Counted from the first letter of the stretch, positions 8,187-15,140 are shown. The stretch is DNA of 15,775 nucleotides from Propionibacteriaceae bacterium (GCA_009781325.1 WQYJ01000023.1:1-15775), one strand, 5' to 3'. Program-made: numbers and translations. The notes: generated by a model from the sequence alone, not told the origin.

Positions 8187-8701
8187 TAAGCTGGCCTCCC
8201 TCGTCTGGCTTCACGCAACGCTTCTGCATACATTTCTGCGGTTGCTTCATAGAGACCATCAGCAACCGCCTGCCGCGTTAGTTCGGCGAGTTTAGCCTGA
8301 CGCTGGGTATCCTGGTTACGCTTGAATGCTAAGAGATCGTCGAGACGTACGATGCGGTGTCTGCGAGGTTTTTCATATGGGATGGCACCATCTTCTAGGA
8401 GTCTGACAAGTGTTGGTCGCGAGACTCCAAGTATCTCGGCTGCCTGCGATGTCGTTAAGCGCATAGACACAGGGGCTACAGTCACAGCCGAGCCATTTGC
8501 CAAAGCAAGGACCACCCTTGTCAGCACATCATAGACTTCAGGGGGGATATCGGTCTTCTTGCCATCTGGCGCAATAAGAGATGCTTGTCGACCGTAATTG
8601 TCTAAGAAACTCTCAATTTCTTCGATGAGGGTTGTGTCTGCTGGAGGCAGCACCGTCTCATCAGCGCGCTCATTAACTCGATCTATTACTGTGGTACTCA
8701 T
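8186..8701 (-). CDS. Helix-turn-helix DNA-binding protein, putative antitoxin
   Basis: 171 aa from the ATG at 8701 (MSTTVIDRV). In-frame upstream codons up to 8902 would overlap the trpE start and give an atypical N-terminus, so I reject them. Residues ~80-128 form an excisionase/MerR-like HTH: LTTSQAAEILGVSRPTLVRLLEDGAIPYEKPRRHRIVRLDDLLAF is read across this span, here given as a motif around SQAAEILGVSRPTL, then GAIPYE and HRIVRLDDLLAF. The C-terminal helix-rich part (KLAELTRQAVADGL) is a likely toxin-binding region. This domain type is common in PIN-partner antitoxins. The gene presumably autoregulates through repeats just upstream (8727-8754). Confidence 0.82.
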   Translation of the reverse strand: MSTTVIDRVNERADETVLPPADTTLIEEIESFLDNYGRQASLIAPDGKKTDIPPEVYDVLTRVVLALANGSAVTVAPVSMRLTTSQAAEILGVSRPTLVRLLEDGAIPYEKPRRHRIVRLDDLLAFKRNQDTQRQAKLAELTRQAVADGLYEATAEMYAEALREARRGRPA

Positions 8702-8707
8702 CCCCTC

Positions 8708-8713
8708 AGTATT
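8708..8713 (-). promoter_or_regulatory. Candidate -10 box for a leaderless antitoxin transcript
   Basis: The minus strand reads AATACT followed by GAGGGG and then the ATG of the HTH gene. A -10 box ending 6 nt before the start codon would place transcription start at the A of ATG, a layout known from leaderless actinobacterial mRNAs. The GAGGGG abuts the ATG too closely to be a good Shine-Dalgarno. No clear -35 box is seen. Confidence 0.3.
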
Positions 8714-8726
8714 CCACAGAAACGTA

Positions 8727-8754
8727 CAAAACGAAAGATTCGGCCAAAACGAAA
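8727..8754 (+). promoter_or_regulatory. Pair of 10-bp direct repeats, candidate operator in the divergent TA/trpE promoter region
   Basis: CAAAACGAAA occurs at 8727-8736 and again at 8745-8754, 18 bp apart start to start, in the 181-bp gap between the HTH gene (leftward) and trpE (rightward). A partial third relative (AAACGTACAAA) precedes the first. The spacing is close to two helical turns, so a dimer could bind one face of the DNA. I infer autoregulation by the adjacent HTH protein; an effect on trpE is possible because the repeats lie between the two genes. Confidence 0.4.
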
Positions 8755-8758
8755 ATAG

Positions 8759-8764
8759 TAAACT
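8759..8764 (+). promoter_or_regulatory. Weak candidate -10 box for trpE
   Basis: TAAACT fits TANNNT and would leave a leader of about 110 nt before the trpE ATG. The -35 position has no good match. The leader contains no tandem Trp codons in a short ORF, no T-box-like sequence and no obvious terminator hairpin, so I see no sign of Trp-codon attenuation. CAGTC/GACTG (near 8816 and 8836) is the only inverted repeat noted there. Confidence 0.2.
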
Positions 8765-8882
8765 TGGGGGACCAACCAGGTATCGCATCGAAACTGAGAG
8801 CTTTTTGGCAGGAGTCCAGTCCACAAAGTCGATAGACTGACCGGTGACACCTATCTTCCAGAGTAGGGAGGTATCCCCGCAT

Positions 8883-10358
8883 ATGATCGATTCACAGCTC
8901 ATTATCGACCAACACAGCGTCCAAGAGTGGGCGGCTGATTATCGTACTGCGCCTGTGGTTATTAAGTTAACCGGGGTTGAGCGTACGGCGATCGAGGTTT
9001 TTCTGGCAATGAAGAAGATCAACCTCCACTGCTTCATTTTGGAGAGCGCTGAGGACGCCGATGCAACGGGACGCTACACCTTCATCGGGGTTGACCCGCT
9101 TTTGGAACTGGCGTGCAAGGATGGCTTCCTCACCATGCGAGGGATGGTTGACTACGAGGCTTTCGTGGACTCCCCAACCCCGTACATCTCCCAAGTGATC
9201 GCGGACAACCGCGGACCGCGGATCGAGGGGTTGCCGCCCTTCACAGGCGGCCTGGCTGGTTACATCAGCTTCGACTACATCAAGTACTGCGAGCCGAGTT
9301 TGAGGCTCGACGCCGCCGATGAAGAGCGGTTCCGTGACGTTGATCTTATGCTCTTCAACAAGGTCATTGCCTTCGACCACCACACCGACGAGGTGTACCT
9401 GATGCGTACGATCGCCTTGGATAACGTCGATGACAACTATGCAATAGCGCTTGGATGTCTGGATGAGATGAGCTATCTCATCACTGACGGCGAACTGGCT
9501 GACCTGCCTGCGTTGCGTACGACATCGCCGTTCGAGCCGCTGTTCACCCAGGAAGAGTTCATCGATGTCGTCGCCAAGGCGAAGGACTATATCTATGAGG
9601 GCGACATCTTCCAGGTCGTACCCTCCAACAGACTGCGGGCCAGCGCTGAAGGAAGTCTTTTCGAGACCTATCAGCTTCTCAAGGAAACCAACCCAAGCCC
9701 CTACATGTTCTACTTCTCCTCTCCGGAGATTGAGTTAGCCGGTGCCAGCCCCGAGACCCTGGTCAAACTCACTGGTGATGAGGTGATTACCTATCCGCTG
9801 GCAGGTACGCGCCCGCGCGGGGCAACCGCAGAAGAAGATGCCAAACTCGAAGCTGAACTGCTTGCTGATGAGAAGGAGATCGCCGAACATACGATGCTAG
9901 TGGACCTCGGTCGCAATGACATCGGTAAGATCGCTGACATTGGTACGGTCAAAGTCAAGGATTTGATGAAAGTCCTCAAGTTCTCCCATGTCATGCATAT
10001 CGGCTCGGTTGTGTCTGGGAGAATCCGCGAGGGTTTGACTGCGATGGATGCCATCGAAGCCGTACTGCCGGCAGGGACCCTGTCTGGGGCACCGAAGATT
10101 CGAGCCTGTGAAATCATCAATGAACTTGAAGGGGTTAAGCGGGGTGTCTATGGGGGTGCCATCGGCTATATCTCCAATACCGGTGACATGGATACCTGCA
10201 TCGCGATCCGCCTGGCTTACAAGAAGGGCGGGACTGTTTATACTAGGGCCGGGTGCGGGATCGTCGCCGACTCGGTGGCCGAAACCGAGTACGAGGAGAC
10301 CGTCAACAAGATGAAAGCTGTCATGAATGCCATCAACGCCCCCGAGGCGACCGTATGA
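8883..10358 (+). CDS. trpE: Anthranilate synthase component I
   Basis: 491 aa from the ATG at 8883, which has GGGAGG about 11 nt upstream. A GTG 13 codons earlier (8844) is possible but poorly supported. The enzyme makes anthranilate from chorismate using ammonia delivered by TrpG. ILESAE (52-57) corresponds to the LLES element of the tryptophan feedback site, so feedback inhibition is likely. The C-terminal chorismate-binding domain has YEGDIFQVVPSNR (238-250), PLAGTRPRG (305-313), EHTMLVDLGRNDIGK (335-349), LPAGTLSGAPK (395-405) and AGCGIVADS (456-464). All catalytic signatures look intact. The stop overlaps the trpG start as ATGA. It is the first gene of the operon. Confidence 0.97.
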   Translation: MIDSQLIIDQHSVQEWAADYRTAPVVIKLTGVERTAIEVFLAMKKINLHCFILESAEDADATGRYTFIGVDPLLELACKDGFLTMRGMVDYEAFVDSPTPYISQVIADNRGPRIEGLPPFTGGLAGYISFDYIKYCEPSLRLDAADEERFRDVDLMLFNKVIAFDHHTDEVYLMRTIALDNVDDNYAIALGCLDEMSYLITDGELADLPALRTTSPFEPLFTQEEFIDVVAKAKDYIYEGDIFQVVPSNRLRASAEGSLFETYQLLKETNPSPYMFYFSSPEIELAGASPETLVKLTGDEVITYPLAGTRPRGATAEEDAKLEAELLADEKEIAEHTMLVDLGRNDIGKIADIGTVKVKDLMKVLKFSHVMHIGSVVSGRIREGLTAMDAIEAVLPAGTLSGAPKIRACEIINELEGVKRGVYGGAIGYISNTGDMDTCIAIRLAYKKGGTVYTRAGCGIVADSVAETEYEETVNKMKAVMNAINAPEATV

Positions 10359-11014
10359 TCCTCATCATTGATAACTACGACTCTTTTACGTATAACCTCT
10401 ACCAGATGGTTGGGGAGTGTGTCAGTGGGGACAGTCGTGACAATGGGGACGGTCCTTTTTGTCATGTTCCCCTTGCGGGGAATATGACAAAAAGGACCGT
10501 CCCCATTGTCACGGAGATCCAAGTGATCCGCAACGATGCTATGTCTGTTGATGACGTGGCCGCCCTTGCCCCATCGCACATCATCCTCTCCCCCGGCCCC
10601 GGTCACCCCCGGGATGCGGGAATCTGTATCGATGTCATCAAGCAATTAGCTGGGACCGTACCGATCCTAGGAATCTGCTTAGGCCACCAAGCAATCTGTG
10701 AGGCTTACGGTGCAACAGTCACCCATGCTCGGTCGTTGATGCACGGAAAGTCCTCACCGGTGAGCATCGTCGCTGACGACCCGCTCTTTTACGGTCTGGG
10801 TCCAGAAATCCAGGTTGGCCGCTATCACTCTCTCGCTGCTGACCCCGCCACCATTCCAGACACCTTGGTGGTCACTGCCATCTCTGACGACGATGAAATC
10901 CAAGCTGTCCGCCACAAAGACTTCTCCGTCCACGGCCTGCAGTTCCACCCAGAATCCATCCTCACCCCCCAAGGCGCAAGAATCCTTGACACCTTCCTAG
11001 GAGTGGGAATCTAA
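10355..11014 (+). CDS. trpG: Anthranilate synthase component II (glutamine amidotransferase) with an in-frame palindromic insertion
   Basis: 219 aa, starting in the ATGA overlap with trpE. This class I glutamine amidotransferase supplies ammonia to TrpE. It starts MILIIDNYDSFTYNLYQMVG, has LSPGPGHP (79-86), the nucleophile elbow GICLGHQ (C108) and the HPE of the triad (H198, E200). The family is usually about 190 aa. The excess is residues 28-53, encoded exactly by the palindrome at 10436-10513, which interrupts the loop between the first helix and the second strand (EIQVIRND resumes at 54). Deleting the palindrome would restore a 193-aa protein in frame. All catalytic residues are present, so it is probably active. 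Relatives may also serve p-aminobenzoate synthesis, but the operon context indicates tryptophan. Confidence 0.95.
   Translation: MILIIDNYDSFTYNLYQMVGECVSGDSRDNGDGPFCHVPLAGNMTKRTVPIVTEIQVIRNDAMSVDDVAALAPSHIILSPGPGHPRDAGICIDVIKQLAGTVPILGICLGHQAICEAYGATVTHARSLMHGKSSPVSIVADDPLFYGLGPEIQVGRYHSLAADPATIPDTLVVTAISDDDEIQAVRHKDFSVHGLQFHPESILTPQGARILDTFLGVGI
10436..10513 (+). repeat. 78-bp near-perfect palindrome inside trpG (REP/MITE-like element)
   Basis: The arms 10436-10465 and 10484-10513 are perfect 30-bp inverted repeats (CGTGACAATGGGGACGGTCC at the left tip). The 18-nt centre holds a further 6-bp stem (TTCCCC/GGGGAA, 10467-10472 and 10477-10482). The element is 26 codons, starts at a first codon position and leaves the frame open. 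No transposase is nearby and no clear target duplication is seen. The partly similar GTGGGGACAGTC just before it (10426-10436) may be part of the element or its target. Confidence 0.93.
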
Positions 11015-11025
11015 CAGGGGCATTC

Positions 11026-11077
11026 GACTACGCGTACGTTTGCATGGCAAACTCGCCATGTAAACGTACGCGTAGTC
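11026..11077 (+). repeat. 52-bp palindrome between trpG and trpD
   Basis: The 23-nt arms 11026-11048 and 11055-11077 match at 22 of 23 positions (outer part GACTACGCGTACGTTT) around a 6-nt loop. It begins 11 nt after the trpG stop. No U tract follows (CCCGCTTTCTCG), so a standard intrinsic terminator is unlikely. It is unrelated in sequence to the palindrome within trpG. In RNA it could end-protect or process the trpEG message. Otherwise it is a dispersed palindromic repeat. Confidence 0.85.
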
Positions 11078-11153
11078 CCGCTTTCTCGACACGGTAGCGG
11101 GGGAACCACTGCTGATCCTAAGGGAACCGCGTACGATGAGAGGGTTAGACCAC

Positions 11154-11159
11154 TAGAAT
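11154..11159 (+). promoter_or_regulatory. Weak candidate internal -10 box upstream of trpD
   Basis: TAGAAT matches TATAAT at 5 of 6 positions and ends 18 nt before the trpD ATG. No -35 match is seen 17 nt upstream (GTACGA). The 163-bp trpG-trpD gap, with its palindrome, makes an internal promoter plausible. Ribosome binding for trpD would rest on a weak AGAGAG. Confidence 0.25.
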
Positions 11160-11177
11160 CCGGCATAGAGAGTATTC

Positions 11178-12194
11178 ATGACAGAGAACATCAGTGAAGC
11201 AATACAGTTGGCAGTCAGACGACAAGATCTTTCCTATGACCTAGCTGAAGCGGTCATGGATGAGATCATGAACGGGGAAGCCACCCAGATCCAGATGGCA
11301 GCGTACTTGACTGCGATGAGTCTCAAGGGTGAAACGATCACTGAGATCACTGCCTCGGCTGCTGGGATGCGTAAGCACTGCGTTCGGGTTCTGAATGATA
11401 TGCCGGTTCTTGAGATCGTTGGGACGGGCGGGGACCGGGCTAATACCTTTAATATTTCTACGACCAGTTCTTTGGTCATCTCAGCCGCGGGGATCCGCGT
11501 TGCTAAGCATGGCAACAGGGCTGCTAGTTCTAAGTCCGGAGCCGCAGATGTTCTCGAAGCACTGGGGGTCAAGATCGACATCTCGCCGGAAAAGAGCCTC
11601 GAGGTTCTCAATCAGATCGGGTTGTGCTTCCTCTATGCCCAGAACTACCACCTGGCTATGAAGTTTGTTGCACCAGTACGCTCTGAGCTTGGGATTCGTA
11701 CCATCTTCAATATCCTGGGCCCATTGGTGAATCCTGCTGGTGCATCCATGGAGTTGCTGGGAGTCTATGACGAGGATCTGGTTGAGCCCTTGGCGAAGGT
11801 GCTGAATAACCTGGGTGTGGAATTGGCGATGGTTGTTCATGGTCAAGACGGGCTCGATGAGATTTCGATGAGTGCGCCGACAACGGTATGTGAGGCGCGC
11901 CACGGAGAGTTCAAGCTCTACACTCTGAACCCCGAGAAGTACGGCTTCCAGCTTTGCCGTAAGGAGGATTTGTCGGGAGGTACGCCTGCGCAAAACGCTG
12001 AGATCACACGGGCTATCCTGTCTGGAGAATCGGGGCCGAGGACTGATGCCGTACTGATGAATTCTGCTGCTGCGATCTATCTGGCGCGCGAGGAGCTTTC
12101 GATGACAGCGGCTGTAGAGATTGCTCGCGAGACAATCGCCTCAGGCAAGGCGCTGGCCCAATTGGAAGCCTTCATTGCATTGACCAACAGTTAG
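11178..12194 (+). CDS. trpD: Anthranilate phosphoribosyltransferase
   Basis: 338 aa, normal length for a stand-alone TrpD. It transfers phosphoribosyl from PRPP to anthranilate. The N-terminal helical domain (1-70) is followed by the PRPP-binding loop VGTGGDRANTFNIST (81-95) and KHGNRAASSKSGAADVLEALG (110-130, where the substrate sites KHGNR and SS lie). RTIFNILGPLVNPA and GQDGLDEIS follow as in the family. The gene is preceded by a 163-bp spacer with a palindrome and followed by an 89-bp spacer, so this is the loosest part of the operon. The domains appear complete. Confidence 0.97.
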   Translation: MTENISEAIQLAVRRQDLSYDLAEAVMDEIMNGEATQIQMAAYLTAMSLKGETITEITASAAGMRKHCVRVLNDMPVLEIVGTGGDRANTFNISTTSSLVISAAGIRVAKHGNRAASSKSGAADVLEALGVKIDISPEKSLEVLNQIGLCFLYAQNYHLAMKFVAPVRSELGIRTIFNILGPLVNPAGASMELLGVYDEDLVEPLAKVLNNLGVELAMVVHGQDGLDEISMSAPTTVCEARHGEFKLYTLNPEKYGFQLCRKEDLSGGTPAQNAEITRAILSGESGPRTDAVLMNSAAAIYLAREELSMTAAVEIARETIASGKALAQLEAFIALTNS

Positions 12195-12271
12195 GCCGCG
12201 AATCCAGTGATCTATCCCTGCTGGGTGTCACAAGTGTGCGTTGGTGGCGGCAGGGGTTGGTTGAATCAGAC

Positions 12272-12277
12272 TAAACT
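12272..12277 (+). promoter_or_regulatory. Candidate -10 box for a leaderless trpCF transcript
   Basis: TAAACT is followed by GAGCAG and the trpCF ATG at 12284, so the -10 box would end 6 nt before the start codon, as in leaderless actinobacterial promoters. No convincing Shine-Dalgarno precedes trpCF and no clear -35 box is seen. It could be a minor internal promoter in the trpD-trpCF spacer. Confidence 0.3.
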
Positions 12278-12283
12278 GAGCAG

Positions 12284-13960
12284 ATGACAATTCTCGACAC
12301 CCTTGCTTGTGAAGCCCGTGAACGGGTGGAGGCTGATCTGGTGCAGGTCGGCCTGGATGAGATGATTCACCGTTGTGCGGACACGCAGATCCGGGCGGGG
12401 TTCCCCTTTGAGCAGGCATTGCGCTCCCCTGGGTTGAGTGTGATCGCTGAGGTGAAGAAGGCGTCGCCATCGAAGGGTTTGATTAGCTCCGATTTTGATT
12501 ATCTTCGGATTGCTCGGGCTTATGAGGATGGTGGTGCAGCGGCTATTTCTGTGCTTACTGAGCCCAAGCGTTTCCTGGGGTCTGACCAGTATTTGGTGGA
12601 GATTGGCTCGGGGGTGAGCATCCCTATTCTGCGTAAGGATTTCACCGTTGATGCTTATCAGATCTATCAATCGAGGGTATTGGGTGCTTCGGCAGTGCTG
12701 CTGATTTGTTCTATTTTGTCTGATGATCAGTTAGCGGAGTTTTTGGGTTTGGCTGATGCTTGTGGGTTGTCATGTTTGGTGGAGGCACATGATGGAGACG
12801 AGGTGGATCGGGCAGTACGGCTTGGAGCCAGGGTTGTCGGGGTGAACAACCGCAACCTTCACGACTTCAGTATGAATACAGCTAACAGCGCTGGTTTGCG
12901 CGGGTTCGTACCTGGTGATCGGCTCTTTGTTTCTGAATCAGGGGTGATGACCCCTGCTGATGCAGCCCAGGCAGCAGCCATGGGCGCAGATGCGATTCTG
13001 GTCGGCGAGGCTCTCATGCGCGCGGCGGACCCTGGGGAGTTGCTGCGACAGATGATGGCTGCAACTCAAGACCCAACCCCCCGGTCATCCTGCCGAAGGC
13101 AGGACCCCCGGAAGGTAACTGAGGACTCTACCCAAGACCCTACCCCCCGGTCATCCTGCCGCAGGCAGGACCCCCGGAAGGTAACTGAGGACTCTACCCA
13201 CGACCCTACGTCGGCCGCCGGGGGTCCTGCACCTACGGCGCAGGATGACCTAACCCACGACCTAACCCACGACCTAACCCACGACCTAACCCACGACCCT
13301 ACGTCGGCCGCCGGGGGTCCTGCCTGGCGGCAGGATGACCGGGGGTTGGCGGTTAAAATCTGCGGGATTACGCGGGAGGCTGACGTACCTGTCCTCAATG
13401 AGATGCGCCCGGAATACGTAGGGTTTATTTTCTATCCGCCGAGCCGACGCAATGTCGATCTGGAAACAGCGCACCGCCTGCGTACGCTCATAGACCCTCG
13501 GATTGTGACAGTAGGTGTCTACATCGACGCTGAGATTGCCGAGATCGCACAGGCGGTTGAGTCGGGGACGGTCTCCATGGTCCAACTCCACGGGCACGAG
13601 CATGCTGCCTACAGATCCGCCCTGCGGAAAGCCATCGGAAAAACACCGATCATTCAGGCCTTTGCCATCAACAACACCGCCGCGATCCAGGACTGCGACA
13701 CCGAGTTCATCCTCATCGACTCCGACATGCCGGGATCGGGTCAGGGGTTCGATTGGACCCACATGACTCAAGTTCGTACCTTGTGCGAAGACACTCCGAT
13801 CTTCCTCGCCGGAGGGCTGACTCCTGCGACCGTACGCGAGGCAGCTAGACTAGGTCTTTACGCTGTGGACGTCGCATCGGGGGTCGAAACCGATGGTGTC
13901 AAGGATCCACACAAAGTACGAGCCTTTATCGAAGCAGTACGAAAAGGAGGGGGCCAATGA
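12284..13960 (+). CDS. trpCF: Bifunctional indole-3-glycerol-phosphate synthase / phosphoribosylanthranilate isomerase with repeat-built linker
   Basis: 558 aa. The TrpC barrel spans about residues 1-261: VIAEVKKASPSKG (53-65, catalytic Glu and Lys), LRKDF (116-120), VVGVNNRNL (184-192), VSESG (216-220) and GADAILVGEAL. The TrpF barrel spans about 355-558: KICGIT (358-363, catalytic Cys360), YVGFIFYPPSRR, VQLHGHE, LIDSDMPGSGQGFDW (general acid Asp) and FLAGGLTP. Each domain has its usual length. Between them lie residues 262-354, a 93-residue low-complexity linker absent from the TrpCF proteins I know (E. coli has almost no linker). It consists of two QDPTPRSSCRRQDPRKVTEDS repeats, HDLT repeats and two HDPTSAAGGPA segments, all traceable to DNA repeats. 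The fusion does steps 3 and 4 of the pathway. The stop overlaps the trpB start as ATGA. Confidence 0.95.
   Translation: MTILDTLACEARERVEADLVQVGLDEMIHRCADTQIRAGFPFEQALRSPGLSVIAEVKKASPSKGLISSDFDYLRIARAYEDGGAAAISVLTEPKRFLGSDQYLVEIGSGVSIPILRKDFTVDAYQIYQSRVLGASAVLLICSILSDDQLAEFLGLADACGLSCLVEAHDGDEVDRAVRLGARVVGVNNRNLHDFSMNTANSAGLRGFVPGDRLFVSESGVMTPADAAQAAAMGADAILVGEALMRAADPGELLRQMMAATQDPTPRSSCRRQDPRKVTEDSTQDPTPRSSCRRQDPRKVTEDSTHDPTSAAGGPAPTAQDDLTHDLTHDLTHDLTHDPTSAAGGPAWRQDDRGLAVKICGITREADVPVLNEMRPEYVGFIFYPPSRRNVDLETAHRLRTLIDPRIVTVGVYIDAEIAEIAQAVESGTVSMVQLHGHEHAAYRSALRKAIGKTPIIQAFAINNTAAIQDCDTEFILIDSDMPGSGQGFDWTHMTQVRTLCEDTPIFLAGGLTPATVREAARLGLYAVDVASGVETDGVKDPHKVRAFIEAVRKGGGQ
13067..13198 (+). repeat. 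Two tandem 66-bp direct repeats in the TrpC-TrpF linker
   Basis: Copies at 13067-13132 and 13133-13198 differ at only two positions that I can see (A/T near the start and A/C in GCCGAAGGC versus GCCGCAGGC). Each encodes the same 22 residues, starting QDPTPRSSC and ending EDST. The period is a multiple of three, so copy-number change would keep the reading frame. Confidence 0.93.
13077..13345. repeat. Four copies of a GTCATCCTGCC-type palindromic element in both orientations
   Basis: A ~35-bp element with the core GGTCATCCTGCC, then GGCAGGACCCCCGG, is at 13077-13111 and 13143-13177 in plus orientation. It recurs as reverse complement at 13218-13250 (diverged centre) and 13311-13345. Each copy is itself a hairpin (CCTGCC/GGCAGG). 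The reverse copies share a preceding ACCCTACGTCGGCCG. It resembles dispersed REP-like repeats of other bacteria. All copies are translated as part of the TrpC-TrpF linker. Confidence 0.85.
13249..13296 (+). repeat. Four perfect tandem 12-bp repeats in the TrpC-TrpF linker
   Basis: CCTAACCCACGA is repeated four times without change, encoding a run of HDLT units. It lies between the two reverse-oriented palindromic elements. As a perfect short tandem repeat it is a likely site of slippage, but the 12-bp unit keeps the frame. Confidence 0.95.
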
Positions 13961-15138
13961 CCGGACGATACGGCATCCATGGGGGCCAATACATCCCCGA
14001 GACCCTGATGACCGAGATCCAGGCTCTCACTGAGGCCTATGAGTTATTCAAAGACGACCCGGACTTTCAGGATGACCTGAATCACTTGCTCGTTGAGTAC
14101 GCTGGCCGGCCCTCACTGCTCTATCTAGCCCAGAACATGACTGAGGACCTAGGCGGCGCGAAGGTTTACCTCAAGAGAGAGGACTTGAACCACACTGGTT
14201 CCCACAAAATCAACAATGTCCTCGGCCAATGTCTCCTCGCCAAGCGTATGGGCAAGACCCGTGTGATTGCCGAAACCGGTGCCGGCCAGCATGGAGTGGC
14301 AACAGCCACCGCCGCTGCGCTGTTGGGCCTGGAATGCGAGGTATTCATGGGCCACGAAGACATCGAGCGCCAAGCCTTGAATGTTTATCGCATGGAGTTG
14401 CTCGGATCGACCGTACATCCTGTTTGCTCGGGCACCCAGACTCTCAAAGACGCGGTCAATGAGACCATGCGTGAATGGACGCGGCGTATCTCTGACACTC
14501 ACTATGTGTTGGGTTCTGTGATGGGCCCCCATCCTTTCCCAGTGATGGTCCGCGACTTCCAGTCGGTGATTGGCAGAGAAGCGCGGGCTCAGATTCTGGC
14601 GAAGGAAGGCAAACTCCCGCAAGCAGTATTGGCCTGTGTCGGCGGCGGCTCCAATGCGATGGGGATCTTCTACCCTTTCCTGGAGGATCCTGTTGCCCTG
14701 ATTGGGTGTGAGGCTGCTGGTGAAGGGGTAGAGACCGAGCGTACTGCAGCGACGATTGCCACCGGTTCACTGGGAGTCTTCCATGGGATGAAGTCCTATT
14801 TCTGCCAGGATGAGGTCGGCCAAATCGCGCCAGTGTATTCGATCTCCGCAGGTCTGGATTATCCCGGGATTGGCCCTGAACATGCGTGGCTGCATGATAC
14901 TGGGCGCGCTTCGTACGTAGCGATCACCGACGAGGAGGCCGTGGATTCATTGGAATACCTGGCCCGAACTGAGGGAATCATCTGCGCAATCGAATCGGCC
15001 CATGCTGTGGCGTACGCTCGGTTGATTGTGCCGGAAATGGAACCGGATCAGTCTGTGATCATCTGCCTGTCAGGGCGCGGTGACAAGGATGTTGTATCCA
15101 TTGCACGCTACCGCGGGCGCGAGATCGGACAGGGGTGA
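13957..15138 (+). CDS. trpB: Tryptophan synthase beta chain
   Basis: 393 aa, full length, of the common TrpB1 type. The start lies in the ATGA overlap with trpCF and is preceded by a strong GGAGGGGG. It condenses indole with L-serine using PLP. The PLP lysine is K84 in HTGSHKINN. ETGAGQHG (106-113) carries the catalytic Glu106. GGGSNAMG (229-236) binds the PLP phosphate. SGRGDKD (372-378) lies near the pyridine nitrogen. HGMKSYFCQDEVGQIAPVYS belongs to the core fold and communication domain. All key residues are present. The alpha chain gene follows after 2 bp, fitting an alpha2beta2 complex with indole channelling. Confidence 0.98.
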   Translation: MTGRYGIHGGQYIPETLMTEIQALTEAYELFKDDPDFQDDLNHLLVEYAGRPSLLYLAQNMTEDLGGAKVYLKREDLNHTGSHKINNVLGQCLLAKRMGKTRVIAETGAGQHGVATATAAALLGLECEVFMGHEDIERQALNVYRMELLGSTVHPVCSGTQTLKDAVNETMREWTRRISDTHYVLGSVMGPHPFPVMVRDFQSVIGREARAQILAKEGKLPQAVLACVGGGSNAMGIFYPFLEDPVALIGCEAAGEGVETERTAATIATGSLGVFHGMKSYFCQDEVGQIAPVYSISAGLDYPGIGPEHAWLHDTGRASYVAITDEEAVDSLEYLARTEGIICAIESAHAVAYARLIVPEMEPDQSVIICLSGRGDKDVVSIARYRGREIGQG

Positions 15139-15140
15139 TC

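Noticed and set aside
8765..8882. Trp-leader attenuator or T-box upstream of trpE
   Set aside because: No short ORF with consecutive TGG codons, no T-box sequence and no terminator hairpin with a U tract could be found in the leader.
10238..10645. Minus-strand ORF across the trpE-trpG junction sharing a peptide with TrpG
   Set aside because: The shared peptide arises because the palindrome is symmetric. The rest is antisense to conserved TrpE and TrpG residues.
13067..13345. CRISPR array
   Set aside because: The repeats are tandem without unique spacers, are translated in frame, and no cas genes are near.
13066..13398. Minus-strand ORF over the TrpC-TrpF linker
   Set aside because: Made of the same repeats read backwards (WVRS units). 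No start signal or domain.
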